From Sediminispirochaeta sp. (GTDB lineage Bacteria > Spirochaetota > Spirochaetia > DSM-16054 > Sediminispirochaetaceae), in assembly GCA_011046055.1 (NCBI GenBank), contig DSBN01000147.1, positions 1 through 6,555 on the forward strand: a stretch of DNA of 6,555 nucleotides, written 5' to 3'. A program made the position numbers and the translations under genes. Shown piece by piece: positions 5,315-6,555 of this stretch; position 1 is the stretch's first letter; each line of letters begins with the position of its first letter. Below the pieces are notes generated by a model. It had not been told where the DNA came from and searched no databases. It saw only the letters and a list, made by a program, of their open reading frames with translations.

Positions 5315-6555
5315 AAAACTCGATGAGTATCAAAAAAAGGCGGTGGAGAGCGAATCAAACACCGTAGTGACCGCCGGCGCCGGTTCGGGCAAGACCACCG
5401 TCCTGGCCTACCGATTCGTCCATCTGATCGAGAGCGGTCAGGCCGAGGTGGGCGAGATCCTCACCCTGACCTTCACCCGCAAGGCCGCCGCCGAGATGTA
5501 CGAGCGGATCTACCGTCTCCTCTTGGACAAGAGCGGTCGAGCCGAAGACGACGAACGGGCCGGGAGGCTGACCCGGGCGGTGGGAGACTTCGACCAGGCG
5601 CAGATCTCCACCCTGGACAGCTTCTGTGCCCGGATTGTCCGGGGAGCCGGCGGGCGCTTCGGCATCCCCGGGAATTTTCGCCAAGATGAGTACGCCATCT
5701 CCCGTCTGCTGCAAGATAGGGCTCTGCAGTTCATCCTCGAGAACTCAGAACAGCGAGGACTCAAGGATTTTCTACGCTCCTACGGGATCGAGACGGTATT
5801 GGAGGAGCTCTTTATCCCCCTGGCGGAGGAGGAGTTCCACCTGGTGGAGGAGCTGACGGTCACCGAACTGTACCAGAGGCAGCTCTCTTTTTTGGAAAAA
5901 AAACTGTCCCAGCTGGTCGACGGGCTGGAAGAAACTCGCCGATGGTTTTCCGAGACCGAACTCCCGGCGGACAAAAAGAGGATCAACGAAGCAATGGTGT
6001 TGATAACGGCGCAGGAGTCCCCCGCCGCCCTCCTCGCCGCCCGCGATTGGACTGGTTTGGCCGAGCTGGCCGCGGTCAGGCCAAGCTCCTTCGGAGGAAA
6101 TATCAAAGATCCTCTGCTGCTGGAGGGGCGGGAGCATATCAGAAACTGGCAGTCCGTCACCGGAGAGATGCAGGCTATTCTCCCCTACTTTCTTGACCAG
6201 GAGGTCTACCGGCAGATGTATCGGCTCCTGGAGGAGTTTCGTCAACGGGTCAACGAGGCCAAACGCCGAGCCGGGGTACTCAGCTTCAGCGACGTGGTGG
6301 AGGCGGCGATTCGACTGCTCCGTGAGGACCGGCAGCTGCGCGATTTTTACAAGGGTCGATTCACCCACATCATGATCGACGAGTTCCAAGACAACAACGA
6401 CCTCCAGCGGCAGCTCCTGTTTCTGCTCGCCGAGCGTTCGGACCGGACGGCGAAGGGGGTGCCCGGTCCGGAGGATCTGGCGTCAAACAAGCTCTTTTTC
6501 GTGGGGGACGAAAAACAGTCCATCTACCGCTTCCGCAACGCCGATGTTCGGGTGC
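5304..6555 (+). CDS. addA: AddA-type UvrD/Rep-family helicase subunit, 3'-truncated by window edge
   Basis: The first 417 residues of a superfamily 1A helicase are visible and the frame runs open off the right edge; full AddA proteins are about 1,200 residues. Motifs in order are: Q motif LDEYQ with Q10; Walker A TAGAGSGKTT at 23-32 with K30; motif Ia LTLTFTRKAAAEM at 53-65; the STLDSFC block of motif Ib; motif II, Walker B, IDEFQD with D359-E360; and motif III GDEKQSIYRFR at 401-411. This is the ATP-driven 3'-to-5' motor of AddAB; the expected C-terminal nuclease domain is outside the window, so a RecB-like or helicase-only protein cannot be strictly excluded. Residues after DEFQD are NN, where Thr is usual, a mild variation. 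The GTG start overlaps the end of addB by 11 bp, indicating translational coupling and equal subunit supply. No frameshift is seen in the visible part. Confidence 0.92.
   Translation, partial: MALRKLDEYQKKAVESESNTVVTAGAGSGKTTVLAYRFVHLIESGQAEVGEILTLTFTRKAAAEMYERIYRLLLDKSGRAEDDERAGRLTRAVGDFDQAQISTLDSFCARIVRGAGGRFGIPGNFRQDEYAISRLLQDRALQFILENSEQRGLKDFLRSYGIETVLEELFIPLAEEEFHLVEELTVTELYQRQLSFLEKKLSQLVDGLEETRRWFSETELPADKKRINEAMVLITAQESPAALLAARDWTGLAELAAVRPSSFGGNIKDPLLLEGREHIRNWQSVTGEMQAILPYFLDQEVYRQMYRLLEEFRQRVNEAKRRAGVLSFSDVVEAAIRLLREDRQLRDFYKGRFTHIMIDEFQDNNDLQRQLLFLLAERSDRTAKGVPGPEDLASNKLFFVGDEKQSIYRFRNADVRV

Noticed and set aside
5772..6389. Minus-strand open frame opposite addA
   Set aside because: The plus strand encodes uninterrupted helicase motifs, so this frame is a shadow.

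Overview
The window is GC-rich chromosomal bacterial DNA with tightly packed genes and ordinary housekeeping or accessory functions. I see no phage, insertion sequence, CRISPR array, rRNA or tRNA. The organism cannot be fixed from the sequence. The short AddB-type protein with no P-loop, and its N-terminal wording, remind me of spirochaetal homologues, but that is memory-based inference with low confidence.

Layout: (1) 1-455 (+) is the 3' part of a serine O-acetyltransferase gene (cysE/epsC type), cut by the left edge. (2) 439-1005 (-) is a CPBP-family intramembrane protease whose 3' end overlaps the cysE 3' end by 17 bp, tail to tail. (3) 1006-1161 is a divergent intergenic region with interleaved inverted repeats and a candidate extended -10 promoter. 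(4) 1162-1482 (+) is a 106-residue protein of unknown function with a CCHxC cluster and a C-terminal cysteine. (5) 1483-1535 separates two convergent genes and holds a stem-loop. (6) 1536-2327 (-) is a short-chain dehydrogenase/reductase-fold protein in which the catalytic Tyr and Lys are replaced. (7) 2328-2545 is a second divergent intergenic region. It has a good promoter for the SDR gene, a consensus -10 on the other strand overlapping it, a terminator-like hairpin and a GC-rich structured stretch. (8) 2546-5314 (+) and 5304 to the right edge (+) form a translationally overlapping pair: an AddB-type PD-(D/E)XK nuclease with Fe-S cysteines, and an AddA-type UvrD-like helicase cut by the right edge.

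How they work together: only the last two genes form a clear functional unit, an AddAB-type ATP-dependent helicase-nuclease that resects double-strand breaks for RecA-dependent repair. The cysteine-synthesis gene, membrane protease, unknown protein and SDR protein are transcribed separately in alternating directions and show no obvious shared pathway. The most interesting material is in the two divergent intergenic regions, the unknown 106-residue protein, and the departures from family norms in the SDR and AddB proteins. I did not find a convincing new multi-gene system.
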